Part shown: positions 44,304 to 53,213 of the stretch, in pieces
How positions within the stretch are numbered: the stretch's first letter is position 1
Layout of the letters: every line of letters begins with the position of its first letter
NCBI GenBank assembly: GCA_009779755.1
Contig: WRDO01000001.1
Coordinates: forward strand, 62,001-126,000
Reading direction: 5' to 3'
DNA: 64,000 nucleotides
DNA from: Defluviitaleaceae bacterium
GTDB taxonomy: Bacteria > Bacillota > Clostridia > Lachnospirales > WQUN01
The notes under the pieces: generated by a model
What the model saw: the letters and a program-made list of their open reading frames with translations, nothing else
Database searches by the model: none
What the model was told of the DNA's origin: nothing
Position numbers and translations under genes: made by a program

Positions 44304-45524
44304 ATGGAAATCCGCAGAATAACGCCCGAGGAACGTATTCAATACGACGCGATATGCCAAATATGCTTCCTCGATATCCGCAGGCGGGATATCCGCGAGG
44401 AATTGCGTAATCCGCCGGAGGAACAAAAACCCGATTATGGCGGCAGGAAAGGCGCACCCGTATTCGCCGCGTTCGAAAACGGGAAAATGCTCTCCGCTTT
44501 GACGGTCAACCCCTACGTGATCCGTATGAACGGCCACGAAGTGAAGATGGGCGGCATCGGCGCGGTCGTTACCCTGCCCGAAGCACGCGGCAGAGGTTTG
44601 ATCAAGAAGATCAATACCCCCGTGTTCGAAGCGATGCGGGAGGAGGGGCAGGTTTATTCGTTCCTGTACCCCTTTTCGTTCGAATATTATCGCAAATTCG
44701 GCTACGAACATTGCTACGCCCGCCGCAACGCGAGGATTCCCATCGAACAATTCGAGAAGTTCCCGTATCCCAAGCAATTCGTACCCCATGAACCCGATGA
44801 CGGCTGCGAACCGTATGCCCGTATATACGAAACGTTTACGCGCGGCCGCAACCTCGCCGTCGTACGCGACGAAGGGAACTGGAAATGGATGCTCAACCGC
44901 GACCCGTACATGAAATCGCAATTCACGTACTTGAATTACGGAGCGGACGGGACACCCAACGCTTATTTGCTGTATGAAGCAGAAAAGAACAGCCTTGATG
45001 ACGGCGGCAACGCGATCAAGATACGCGAATTGTGCTGGACATCGCCTGAAGGGTTGTACGCGGCGTTCGGCTTTTTCGGCAAGATGGGCTCGGAATACCG
45101 CGCGGTGAAGTGGAGCGTACCTTACGGGCTCAACATCCAAGCAATCCTGCCCGACCCGTACGACGTGGAGTGGCGGATAAACGCCGCGGGTATGAACCGC
45201 ATCGTGGACGTGCCCGCCGCGCTCGCCATGCAAAGCGTTCCCGCGGGGAGCGGTCGCGTGCACATAAAGGTCAACGACGATTTTTGGCCGGCCAACAGCG
45301 GAACGTATCGCTTGGAATGGGAAAACGGTAATTTGACCGCGACATGTGTACAAGTCGCCGACATCGACATGGAGACCCATGTGACCACGCTGGCGCAGCT
45401 CACCACGGGTTATATCGACGCCTCCGAAGCGCGGTATCGGAGCGATACGGTAATCCGCGGGGATATAAATGCGCTGAACGCGTTGTTCCCGAAAAAGTAT
45501 TTGTATTTACTGGAAGGATTCTAA
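44304..45524 (+). CDS. Eis-like GNAT N-acetyltransferase
   Basis: Start at MEIRRITPEER (44304). About 406 residues in three parts: N-terminal GNAT domain with the acetyl-CoA loop GIGAVVTLPEARGRGLIKKI (about 82-101), a second GNAT-like domain (about 170-290), and a C-terminal sterol-carrier-like domain (about 300-400, VHIKVNDDFWPANSGTYRLEW). This is the Eis layout; Eis proteins acetylate amines of peptides or antibiotics in a hexamer. The family ends in a carboxylate-donating C-terminus, here LYLLEGF. The native substrate is unknown. Confidence 0.9.
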   Translation: MEIRRITPEERIQYDAICQICFLDIRRRDIREELRNPPEEQKPDYGGRKGAPVFAAFENGKMLSALTVNPYVIRMNGHEVKMGGIGAVVTLPEARGRGLIKKINTPVFEAMREEGQVYSFLYPFSFEYYRKFGYEHCYARRNARIPIEQFEKFPYPKQFVPHEPDDGCEPYARIYETFTRGRNLAVVRDEGNWKWMLNRDPYMKSQFTYLNYGADGTPNAYLLYEAEKNSLDDGGNAIKIRELCWTSPEGLYAAFGFFGKMGSEYRAVKWSVPYGLNIQAILPDPYDVEWRINAAGMNRIVDVPAALAMQSVPAGSGRVHIKVNDDFWPANSGTYRLEWENGNLTATCVQVADIDMETHVTTLAQLTTGYIDASEARYRSDTVIRGDINALNALFPKKYLYLLEGF

Positions 45525-45538
45525 CACGGGGGATTTGC

Positions 45539-46291
45539 ATGAATATCACAAAAAGAATGAGCCCCAACATCACAAAGGGCCGTCAAGGCCGCCATAAACC
45601 CGACATGATCGTATGCCACATCACCGAAGGCAGTTTTTCGGGGGCGGTATCGTGGCTGACCAACCCCGAGTCGAAGGCATCCACGCATTATATCGTGGCG
45701 AGGGACGGACGCGTCACCCAAATGGTGGAGATCGGGGACACCGCGTGGGGTAACGGCACCGGCGGAACCCCATCAAGCAACATATGGCACGGGTTTTCCA
45801 CCTTGCAAACGGTACGGGATCGAAATGCAAACGCCAATAATTATACCGTCAGCATTGAACACGAAGGGCGTCATTCCGAAACGGGCGGCGCATTAACCCC
45901 CGAGCAATTGGATGCGACAGTCGCACTCATCAAATTTATCCGTGAAGAAGTGAAGCGGTCCTTTGGAGTCGAAATCCCCCTCACACGGCAGCACATCGTC
46001 GGCCATAACGAAATCACACCCAAGTCGAAGCCCAATTGCCCCGGCGCGCAATTCCCCTTCGATGAAATTATATGGAGGTTGGGCGGCTCCCGTGAGCAGC
46101 GAGAACCCCTTCCGAACCCGCTACCCGTCCCCGCAGACGCTAATGACGTCCCTTCGAGCTTCGCGCGGGAGGCATGGGAATGGGCGAGGACCAACGGCAT
46201 CACCGACGGCACCAACCCGCGCGGGACGGTTACGCGTGAGCAAGTGGTTACGATGCTGCACCGCTACAATAAAACGGCGGCACGCCTATAA
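45539..46291 (+). CDS. N-acetylmuramoyl-L-alanine amidase with C-terminal SLH-type motif
   Basis: Start at MNITKRMSP (45539) after GGGGGA. About 250 residues. Amidase_2 domain with zinc ligands in VCHITEG (His near residue 24) and RQHIVGHNEI (His near 154), Gln/His segment ASTHYIVARDG, and NCPGAQFP near the end. The last 45 residues (FAREAWEWARTNGITDG..VTREQVVTMLHRY) form one S-layer-homology-type unit that would bind the wall. No signal peptide is visible, so the enzyme may be phage-like, released by lysis, or exported in another way. Confidence 0.9.
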   Translation: MNITKRMSPNITKGRQGRHKPDMIVCHITEGSFSGAVSWLTNPESKASTHYIVARDGRVTQMVEIGDTAWGNGTGGTPSSNIWHGFSTLQTVRDRNANANNYTVSIEHEGRHSETGGALTPEQLDATVALIKFIREEVKRSFGVEIPLTRQHIVGHNEITPKSKPNCPGAQFPFDEIIWRLGGSREQREPLPNPLPVPADANDVPSSFAREAWEWARTNGITDGTNPRGTVTREQVVTMLHRYNKTAARL

Positions 46292-46303
46292 ACGGAGGCT
46301 TAT

Positions 46304-46927
46304 ATGAAAATCATCCCCCCATCATTCGAAATCATCGGCCCCATGGACGGTACGGAAATCCTGAAGAACATCGAACGCGCGGGGCGTACGTGTTATAAAA
46401 GCGAGGACTTGATCACCGAGGATTCCGCCGCGGCGTTCGTTAAGCGGATACTAAAACGCGGGCACGAATCCGTCATCGAGCATGATAAGGCCACGGTTAA
46501 GATCATTTGCGACCGCGGCGTCACGCACGAAATCGTACGGCACCGCATCGCCAGCTATTCGCAGGAAAGTACGCGTTATTGCAACTACGCGAAGGACAAG
46601 TTCGGCAATGAACTGACGTTCATTCGTCCGTATTTTTGGGAAGAGGACGGGGACAAATACCGTGTATGGCGCGAAACGATGCAGAAAATCGAGGACGCTT
46701 ACATGGAGCTGCTTACCCTCGGCGCAACACCGGAGGAAGCGCGGAGCATCCTGCCCAATAGTTTAAAAACGGAGATTATCGTCACCATGAACCTGCGTTC
46801 GTGGCGGCATTTCTTTAAATTAAGAACGGACGCGGCATCCCATCCCCAAATGCGGGAGGTGGCGCGTCCGTTGCTGGATGAATTTAAGCGGCGTTTGTCG
46901 GTGCTGTTTGAGGATATTGTGTATTGA
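46304..46927 (+). CDS. thyX: Flavin-dependent thymidylate synthase ThyX
   Basis: Makes dTMP from dUMP with methylene-tetrahydrofolate and FAD/NADPH. 207 residues; the ThyX motif RHRxxSxxxxSxR is present as RHRIASYSQESTR (about 78-90), with HESVIEHDKATV before it and SLKTEIIVTMNLRSWRHFFKLR (about 148-169) near the active site. Good CGGAGG site, 12 bases after the amidase stop. Pairs with the class III reductase in supplying dNTPs. Confidence 0.96.
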   Translation: MKIIPPSFEIIGPMDGTEILKNIERAGRTCYKSEDLITEDSAAAFVKRILKRGHESVIEHDKATVKIICDRGVTHEIVRHRIASYSQESTRYCNYAKDKFGNELTFIRPYFWEEDGDKYRVWRETMQKIEDAYMELLTLGATPEEARSILPNSLKTEIIVTMNLRSWRHFFKLRTDAASHPQMREVARPLLDEFKRRLSVLFEDIVY

Positions 46928-46957
46928 TGTGAAACTGATGCCGCCCTATACCGCCGG

Positions 46958-47491
46958 TTAGCGGTAATTGTTTATTATTTCATCACTCCATACCTGTGCC
47001 TCGATATAGGATGGTTCGTACCACGGCCTGTCTTCAACGAAGCGCAGAGGAATACCCCGGTTTTTTATAACGTTTGTTATTTCATCGTAAGTATACAGTT
47101 CATATTCCGGTGCTTCGTCGAAAATAGGTTTAAACGTGGGGAACGAATCGCCGTAAGTGAAGGAAACGGTATCATTGTCAAATTCTTCAAACGGGATTTT
47201 TACTACGCCGAAATCAAGGAACCATTCGCAATGTTCCCATGCTTTCGTATCCAATATCATATAGTGGGGGGCTTTCCGTTGCGGTTTGCCTCCCTTTTTA
47301 ATGAAAGCGGCATAAGCACGTTCCTCGACGATACGGCGATGAAGCATATACCTGCCGTTATCGTCACGTTTAGCAAAATTGGGGTTTTCACTTGCAAGTT
47401 TTGTGTGGAGCCGTATTGATTCCTCATCAGTCAAATCCGACAAGTTCAAAAAAGGTTTTCTTCTTTTTTCATAATAATGAAATAAATACAT
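46958..47491 (-). CDS. Uncharacterised soluble protein
   Basis: 177 residues, acidic and aromatic-rich, no membrane span. Starts MYLFHYYEKRRKPFLNLSDL with AAAGGAG about 9 bases upstream. Segments such as YMLHRRIVEERAYAAFIKKGG and HYMILDTKAWEHCEWF look conserved in similar clostridial proteins I recall, without a function. Monocistronic, convergent with thyX. Confidence 0.75.
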   Translation of the reverse strand: MYLFHYYEKRRKPFLNLSDLTDEESIRLHTKLASENPNFAKRDDNGRYMLHRRIVEERAYAAFIKKGGKPQRKAPHYMILDTKAWEHCEWFLDFGVVKIPFEEFDNDTVSFTYGDSFPTFKPIFDEAPEYELYTYDEITNVIKNRGIPLRFVEDRPWYEPSYIEAQVWSDEIINNYR

Positions 47492-47552
47492 TCTTCACGC
47501 TCCTTTATCATTTTTATACGAATGGTTTAAGGAAAAAACGGCGCGTAATATC

Positions 47553-47592
47553 GTTCAGCGCGCGTCACATTCCTCTGTGTCGTGGCTCGAAG
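47553..47592. repeat. Decayed half copy of the palindromic element (D)
   Basis: About 30 of 40 bases match the right arm of element C, including an exact AGCGCGCGTCACAT. The opposite arm is not recognisable. It covers the last codons and stop of the DUF368 gene, so the SSHDTEECDAR end of that protein derives from it. Confidence 0.5.
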
Positions 47593-48499
47593 GATGAGGG
47601 GACGGAGTTTTTTTATTTCGTCCCAATTTCAACGCAAGAAGCAAACCAATGATTAAAGCCGCTGCCGCCGCAACTGCGGAAAGCGCGGTGACATCCCCGC
47701 TCTGATACGTACGCTCATCGGCGAACAACACGAAGATCGTTCCCAGCACCAAACCGATGATAACAAAATAAGTAAAAACAAAATATTTTTCCAACAGCAA
47801 CGCAATGCATTTACCGGCTAGTAGAATCCCCGGGATAACCCCCAAGCCGATGGGGATTACGACCTGCAGGATCGGCGGGAGTAATCCAAACGAAAACGGT
47901 GTGGCGACGTATTCGCGTATGAGGTTGATCGTGTCCATCGCCAACGGGTAAATCCCCAGCAAAATCAGCACCATCGCGCCGCTGACGCCGGGTACGACCA
48001 TGGCCGCCGCGGCCAGCAAGCCGCCGGAGAACAATAACGCCATCGCACCGAAGCCGAACGACCCTTCGATATAAAACTCCGGCGTGGGTACGACTACGGA
48101 AAGCACGGCGATGGTTAATGCGGCAACCGCGGCAACGAGATAATACATCACAAAACTGTTTGATTTATTCTCCGAGGTTCCTTTTTCCTTCGCTTGACCA
48201 TGTAAAAAAGGGATGCTCCCCGCCATCAACCCGGCGATAAACCCCGCCGATTGGAACGAAAACCTCCCTATCAAAATGCTGATCACCGAACCGACGGCTA
48301 CGATACCCAATACCATACCCAACCCGAAGGGTACCAAAAAGCTCAGCGAACCCTTCAAATCCTTAAATAACCCGTTGATCGCCGTAATTAGCCTGTCATA
48401 TACCCGAAAAATAACCGCCAACGTTGCGCCGCTGATACCGGGCATGACATTGGCCGCACCAACCGCGGTACCTTTGATAAAAAGGAAAAGAAAAGACAA
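47555..48499 (-). CDS. popT: DUF368 membrane protein, undecaprenyl-phosphate translocase (PopT family)
   Basis: DUF368 proteins were shown to recycle undecaprenyl phosphate across the membrane for envelope synthesis. 314 residues, about nine to ten helices, with the internal repeat motif visible twice: VMPGISGATLAV (about 19-30) and VVPGVSGAMVLIL (about 168-180). The start is TTG with AGAAGTG about 7 bases upstream; no in-frame ATG is near. The C-terminal 11 or so residues come from a repeat remnant. Confidence 0.9.
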   Translation of the reverse strand: MSFLFLFIKGTAVGAANVMPGISGATLAVIFRVYDRLITAINGLFKDLKGSLSFLVPFGLGMVLGIVAVGSVISILIGRFSFQSAGFIAGLMAGSIPFLHGQAKEKGTSENKSNSFVMYYLVAAVAALTIAVLSVVVPTPEFYIEGSFGFGAMALLFSGGLLAAAAMVVPGVSGAMVLILLGIYPLAMDTINLIREYVATPFSFGLLPPILQVVIPIGLGVIPGILLAGKCIALLLEKYFVFTYFVIIGLVLGTIFVLFADERTYQSGDVTALSAVAAAAALIIGLLLALKLGRNKKTPSPHPSSHDTEECDAR

Positions 48500-48519
48500 A
48501 ATACATCACTTCTTTCATA

Positions 48520-48590
48520 GTACGCCCCGGGTGGGGGATTTCATCGGGAGCATCCCTCACCCGGGGCGTACACATAGGATAGTATCCTAT
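48520..48590. repeat. Two adjacent palindromes between lexA and popT
   Basis: A hairpin with 19-base arms (GTACGCCCCGGGTGGGGGA and its near-complement, 48520-48571) is followed by a perfect 8-1-8 dyad ATAGGATA-G-TATCCTAT (48574-48590). Neither is followed by a T run in the lexA direction, so they are not typical terminators. The dyad could be an operator and the hairpin an mRNA-stability element. Confidence 0.55.
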
Positions 48591-48612
48591 TTTATGCTTA
48601 TTTATAACGTTT

Positions 48613-49224
48613 TTAGTACCTGCGATACAACCCGATCACTTTGCCCAGTATACTGCATTCCTTCGTTTTGATCGGCGCAAAAGCAGCGTTGGCGGGGGTC
48701 AGGCACACGTAGTCGCCGTCGCGGGAGAAGGTCTTGACCGTGGCGTCCTCACCCAGCAGGGCAATGACGATGTCGCCGTTGGTTGCGTCCTGCTGTTGGC
48801 GTACCAGCACGAGGTCGCCGTCCAAAATACCTTCTTCCATCATGCTGTCGCCCTTAACATGCAACATAAAACAGGTATCGTTTTTTACGTAGTCGATGGG
48901 GATGGGGAAGGTGTCCTCGATATTTTCGTCGGCGAGGATCGGCACGCCCGCGGCCACACGCCCCACGATGGGGACGTTAACCAATTCGCGTGCGCTTTGG
49001 TAAAAATCCTCCTCAAGAATTTCGGTCGCGCGGTTTTTGGCGGGGGAACGGCGGATGTAACCTTTACGTTCCAGCGTTTCCAAATGGGCATGTACCGTGG
49101 AGGTGGAGCTCAGATTTACCGCGTCGCATATCTCACGTACAGTAGGGGGGTAGCCGTTTTGTTTAATTTCCGTTTTTAAGAATTCCAAGATCATCTGTTG
49201 CTTCGAAGTTAGATTATCGCTCAT
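48613..49224 (-). CDS. lexA: SOS-response repressor LexA
   Basis: Represses DNA-damage genes and self-cleaves with RecA. Start at MSDNLTSKQ (49224) with AAAGGA about 9 bases upstream. About 203 residues: winged HTH (about 1-65, YPPTVREICDAVNLSSTSTVHAHL), cleavage site Ala-Gly in RVAAGVPI (about 92-99), catalytic Ser in HVKGDSMMEEGIL and Lys in EDATVKTF. Upstream LexA-box-like sites point to autoregulation. Confidence 0.96.
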   Translation of the reverse strand: MSDNLTSKQQMILEFLKTEIKQNGYPPTVREICDAVNLSSTSTVHAHLETLERKGYIRRSPAKNRATEILEEDFYQSARELVNVPIVGRVAAGVPILADENIEDTFPIPIDYVKNDTCFMLHVKGDSMMEEGILDGDLVLVRQQQDATNGDIVIALLGEDATVKTFSRDGDYVCLTPANAAFAPIKTKECSILGKVIGLYRRY

Positions 49225-49253
49225 TTTCAGCATCCTTTCCTGCGGTTTTTGCG

Positions 49254-49324
49254 AGTGTAACACAGCCGTAAACAAATTGCAAACAAATGTTCATATAACT
49301 TGAACTTTCTTCGCCATATGTTCG
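49254..49324 (-). promoter_or_regulatory. lexA promoter with two LexA-box-like sites
   Basis: On the minus strand TTGCAA (49282-49277) and TACACT (49259-49254) are 17 bases apart. TGAACATTTGTTTG (49280-49293) matches the Gram-positive CGAAC-N4-GTTCG box at most positions and overlaps the -35. A second weaker site, CGAACATATGGCGA (49311-49324), lies 31 bases away, three helical turns. Confidence 0.6.
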
Positions 49325-49335
49325 AGAATAAATAA

Positions 49336-49363
49336 AGAACCGTTCATCGCAAACGGTTCTTTT
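49336..49363 (-). terminator. Intrinsic terminator after the M42 peptidase gene
   Basis: AGAACCGTT pairs with AACGGTTCT over a 7-base loop; T-rich sequence follows on the minus strand (TTTATTTATT) and also on the plus strand (TTTTAT). It separates the peptidase/ABC operon from lexA. Confidence 0.8.
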
Positions 49364-49382
49364 ATAAAAATTGATATATTTT

Positions 49383-50438
49383 TTACAATGATCGGATCAC
49401 ATTATTATCCAGCGCCTTAACTACCGCCTCCGCCAGCTTTACGCATTGCTTGTAATCCGCCGCCGCCGTCATCGAATGGGGGCTGTGGGCGTAACGTACG
49501 GGGACCGAAATAACAAGTGTGGGAATACCCAAACCCGCCACATGGTACCACGAGCCGTTGGTCGAGCCGCGGCTGCGTACGGCTTCCTGTACGGGAATAT
49601 TTTCACGGGCGGCGATATCCAGCGCAAAGCGCAACAAACGTGGGTTGGTGATCATACCCCCGTCGATATGGCGCAGCATCGGGCCTTTGCCCATCGCGGT
49701 TTGGACGAGCTGCCCATCCACAAGCGTATCATCAGCGGGTGCGCCCTCGAAGCAAATGGCGAGGTCGGGTTTGACGCGGTTGGCTACGGTTTTTGCCCCG
49801 CGGATGCCGACTTCCTCTTGGGAGGAAAAAGCCCCAACCAAATTAACGGATAAATCCGAAGCCTTTAATGCGTCCAACACTTCCAACACGGCGGCACAGC
49901 CCAAACGGTCGTCGAAGGCCTTGGCGATAAGCGTATCGCCTTGCTGTTCGAATACGGAATGCGGAACGACGGGGCAACCGGGGGTTATCTTATATTTTTC
50001 AACGACTTCTTCCTTGGATTTCGCACCGATGTCGATGACCATCCCGTCCAGTTTAAGCGGCGGTTCCTCCGCGCCGCCGAAGTGGTGCATCTTGGCGGCG
50101 ATCACACCCGAAATCAATTGGCCGTCACAATTGCGTACGCACACGCGCTGTGCCGAAAGCGTCGCGGGAATCCAACCGCCTAACGGAAGGAAAGACATTG
50201 TGCCGTTTGACTTTACGGCTTGCACGATCAGGCCGATTTCATCGGAGTGGGCTTCGATCAAAACGGTGGGCTTGCTTTCGTCGTGTATCGGCTTTTGTAT
50301 GTATAAATTAAGAAGATGATCCCGCGAGGTTTCGTACCCCGGCGGGATGTATTTTTGCGCGGCGGCGTGTACGTCCTCCTCGAAGCCTGACGGCCCGAAC
50401 GCGCAGGATAAGTCTTTGATGAGTTGTAATGAGTCCAT
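49383..50438 (-). CDS. M42-family aminopeptidase
   Basis: Cytoplasmic dinuclear-metal aminopeptidase (TET/PepA-type glutamyl or deblocking aminopeptidase). 351 residues; metal ligands are visible in VLIEAHSDEIG (His near 64), AKAFDDRLGC (Asp near 180), the general-base Glu pair in SSQEEVG (about 213-214) and CFEGAPADD, with His in a C-terminal RYAHSPHS segment. Starts after a GGAGGGG site, 2 bases downstream of the ABC exporter gene stop. Confidence 0.92.
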   Translation of the reverse strand: MDSLQLIKDLSCAFGPSGFEEDVHAAAQKYIPPGYETSRDHLLNLYIQKPIHDESKPTVLIEAHSDEIGLIVQAVKSNGTMSFLPLGGWIPATLSAQRVCVRNCDGQLISGVIAAKMHHFGGAEEPPLKLDGMVIDIGAKSKEEVVEKYKITPGCPVVPHSVFEQQGDTLIAKAFDDRLGCAAVLEVLDALKASDLSVNLVGAFSSQEEVGIRGAKTVANRVKPDLAICFEGAPADDTLVDGQLVQTAMGKGPMLRHIDGGMITNPRLLRFALDIAARENIPVQEAVRSRGSTNGSWYHVAGLGIPTLVISVPVRYAHSPHSMTAAADYKQCVKLAEAVVKALDNNVIRSL

Positions 50439-50440
50439 TG

Positions 50441-52615
50441 TTATTTCCCCTCCGGTTTTTGTTCCTCTTCCTGCTTCCTGCTGTTCTGCCGCTGCGCCAT
50501 CACCAGGTTATAATACATGCCTTTTTTCTTTAGTAATTCCATATGCGTGCCCACTTCCTCCACGCCGCCTTCGGACAACACAATCAACCTATCCGCGTTG
50601 CGCAGAGTGGACAGGCGGTGCGCGATCGCGATGGTCGTGCGGCCTTGGGTGATGCGATTCAGGCTTTCTTGGATCGACGCTTCGGTTTCCACGTCGAGGG
50701 AGCTGGTGGCTTCGTCCAATATTAGTATGTCGGGGTTCTTGATGATTGCGCGTGCGATGGAGAGGCGTTGGCGTTCGCCGCCGGAGAGGGTCTGTCCGCC
50801 TTCGCCGATGTGCGTATTGTAACCGTCGGAGGTTTGCGTGATAAAATCGTGCGCGTTGGCCACCTTGCAAGCGGCGATGACCTCCTCGAAGGTCGCGTCG
50901 GGTTTGCCGTACACAATGTTGTCGTAGAAGCTGCCCGCAAACAGGAAGCTGTCTTGGAACACCACGCCCATACTTTCGTGCAGGTGGTCGGAATCCATGT
51001 CGCGCAGGTCGGTATTGTTAATCGTAATCCTACCCGTGTTGGGGTCGTACAAGCGCATGGCGAGGTTAATCAAAGTGGATTTGCCCACACCGGATTTACC
51101 CACAAGGCCGATCATTTCGCCGGGTTTGATGTCCACGGTGATGTTCTTTAACACGGGTTCGTAGGATTTGTATCCGAAGAATACGCCGTTAAAATCCACA
51201 TTGCCCGAAATGGGCACATTAATCGGGGAAGCGACGGGTTTAAGCTCCGATTCGTCATCCAAAACCTCAAATACCTTAACCAAGCTGGTGGTCGTGTTCG
51301 CCAGCCATCGCGGGAAGTGTACCATCCAGCGCAACGGCCCGTAGATAACGCCCAAGTACATGGTGAAGATCATCAAGTCACCGATTTGCATATCGCCGGA
51401 AAGAATCCACCAATTGCCGTTAAGCACCATCCATCCGCCTACGAAGAGGATAATGAATTCGCCCATACCCATCACAAAGCCGATGGGCGGGAACAGTAAC
51501 GACCAAAGCACCTCGTTGTTTTCGCCGATATCGGCAAGGCGGCGGTTGGCTTTGGAGAACTTATCGATTTCCTGCTTTTCGTTGCCGAAAGCCTTAACCG
51601 TTCGGATGCCCTTGATAATGTCATGCAAAATCGAATTGCAACGCGAACCTTGCCGCCATTGCCGCTCGAACCTCGCCATCATCATGCCCCAAAAACGGCG
51701 CAGCAGGAATATAACGATCGGCACGGGTATGAATACCAAAATCGCCAACTGCCAGTTAATGAATAATAAGATCGCGAACGCGATGCCGAAGTTGAAGAAC
51801 ATATCGATGACCCAACGCCCCAAGTCGGTCACGAATTCGTTGATCGTGCTTGTGTCGTCCATAATTCGCCGTATCAAGTCGCCCGGCGTGCGCTTGGCGA
51901 ACAGGGACATGGAGTGGCTTTGCAACTTGGAATAGGCGTGTACGCGCAAGTCGTTGGTCACGGCAATGGTTGCGCGGTTAAAGATACGGGCCGTGATGAT
52001 GACCAATACATCGCCGATGACGCGCACCGCCAGCATACCCGCCGCGATCAAGAGGATTTGCCCCCACGTACCGATACGCGGCTCCAAATGGGCATTAACC
52101 AAATGGCGTATAAACAACGGGGAAATGAGGAACATAAGGCGCGGGATTATCCCGGCTACTTGCGAAATGGTGATTTGCCTGACGTACGGCTTTGCGAAGC
52201 TGAGGGCGCGCTTCATTACGCCCAGCTTGGAATAACAAAATACGCAGACGTTGATTTCGGACATCATTGGCCGCCCGCAGGAATCGCATACGCGTTTTTC
52301 TTCCTTTTCCGGGAAAGCCGCCGTTCCGCTGTTGATAAAGAAGTTGACGATTTTGCAAAATTCCCCGGCTTGCTTGAGCCCCGTCATAGTAAAGCGGCAC
52401 AGGATGCGGTCGTCCTTACCCTCCGCTTTGACGAAGAGAAGCCCGCAACCTACCCCGGCTTTCACCACGGCTTCCTTGATTTCCGAAGCGAAGAAACGGA
52501 AGAGCTCCTTCTCTTCGGTAACCGAGGAAATGCTCCCGTCCTCGGCGAAGATCAGTTGACCGTTGAGGGGGTTCATGTCCATGCTAAGGTCGTATTCGAA
52601 TACGAATTGCTTCAT
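50441..52615 (-). CDS. ABC exporter (fused permease/ATPase) with N-terminal domain and zinc ribbon
   Basis: Start at MKQFVFEYD (52615) with GGAGG 9 bases upstream. About 724 residues: an N-terminal alpha/beta domain (about 1-110), zinc ribbon CDSCGRP..CVFCYS (about 128-147), six-helix exporter domain (about 160-440), and ATPase domain with Walker A GLVGKSGVGKST (about 510), signature LSGGERQR (about 612) and Walker B ILILDEATSS. It pairs with the exporter upstream, separated by a DUF1854 gene. Probable heterodimer; substrate unknown. Similar DUF1854-linked ABC proteins have been tied to cyanophycin metabolism in databases, but no cyanophycin gene is seen here. Confidence 0.9.
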   Translation of the reverse strand: MKQFVFEYDLSMDMNPLNGQLIFAEDGSISSVTEEKELFRFFASEIKEAVVKAGVGCGLLFVKAEGKDDRILCRFTMTGLKQAGEFCKIVNFFINSGTAAFPEKEEKRVCDSCGRPMMSEINVCVFCYSKLGVMKRALSFAKPYVRQITISQVAGIIPRLMFLISPLFIRHLVNAHLEPRIGTWGQILLIAAGMLAVRVIGDVLVIITARIFNRATIAVTNDLRVHAYSKLQSHSMSLFAKRTPGDLIRRIMDDTSTINEFVTDLGRWVIDMFFNFGIAFAILLFINWQLAILVFIPVPIVIFLLRRFWGMMMARFERQWRQGSRCNSILHDIIKGIRTVKAFGNEKQEIDKFSKANRRLADIGENNEVLWSLLFPPIGFVMGMGEFIILFVGGWMVLNGNWWILSGDMQIGDLMIFTMYLGVIYGPLRWMVHFPRWLANTTTSLVKVFEVLDDESELKPVASPINVPISGNVDFNGVFFGYKSYEPVLKNITVDIKPGEMIGLVGKSGVGKSTLINLAMRLYDPNTGRITINNTDLRDMDSDHLHESMGVVFQDSFLFAGSFYDNIVYGKPDATFEEVIAACKVANAHDFITQTSDGYNTHIGEGGQTLSGGERQRLSIARAIIKNPDILILDEATSSLDVETEASIQESLNRITQGRTTIAIAHRLSTLRNADRLIVLSEGGVEEVGTHMELLKKKGMYYNLVMAQRQNSRKQEEEQKPEGK

Positions 52616-52675
52616 AATATATGTCCTCCAGCTTCGCGTGCCAAACGCGTGCCACCGGCACACAGCACTCTGTAA

Positions 52676-53200
52676 CTAGAACAGGTACGCGTCCAATCTT
52701 TTTTGGCTTTGTTTGTTCATGTCCTTAATTTGCGGGATGGTATAGCGGTTACCGTCCACGTCGAAGATAAGCACCGAATTATTGGGCAGGGTACGGATGT
52801 TGCGGCTTACGTCCTTGATGGCGCAGCTCTTGTCGTATATACGGCCCTGCATATTTTTGAGCTTCATTTCCATATAGACGTAACCCAGTTTATCCTTTAC
52901 GCTCAGCACATCGATTACGTGCGGCGAATAATAGCGGTTGTCGAGTTCCGTCTGCACGACTTCGCGCTGGTTGGGCGCAAGAGCGGAAACGTCGCGCAGG
53001 ATGCCGATTTCCTTATTTTCGTGGTCGGCGACGCTGATGTATTCGTCGGGGTGTTCGATGGGCATGATACGCCGCAGGACGATGTGCTTATAATCCTCGC
53101 TCTTATACTTAAGCCCCGTGAAGCCGCCTTCGGCGGTGTAGAACGTCAGATCCTTGACGTCCAGTATCCCTAAGTCCATTTGGGTGTTGATCGCAGACAT
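52676..53200 (-). CDS. DUF1854 family protein
   Basis: 174 residues, starting after GGGGGAGG. No signal or membrane span. Segments DLTFYTAEGGFTGLKYKSEDYKHIVLRR(I) (split here as two parts), HPDEYISVADHENKEIGILRD and VLSVKDKLGYVYMEMKL follow the DUF1854 pattern. It lies between two ABC exporters, the known genomic context of the family, and is thus likely a cytosolic accessory of that transporter. Confidence 0.88.
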   Translation of the reverse strand: MSAINTQMDLGILDVKDLTFYTAEGGFTGLKYKSEDYKHIVLRRIMPIEHPDEYISVADHENKEIGILRDVSALAPNQREVVQTELDNRYYSPHVIDVLSVKDKLGYVYMEMKLKNMQGRIYDKSCAIKDVSRNIRTLPNNSVLIFDVDGNRYTIPQIKDMNKQSQKRLDAYLF

Positions 53201-53213
53201 ATTTGCCTCCCCC

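Noticed and set aside
48520-48571. Hairpin as lexA terminator
   Set aside because: Strong stem, but no T run follows on the minus strand; kept as a repeat rather than a terminator.
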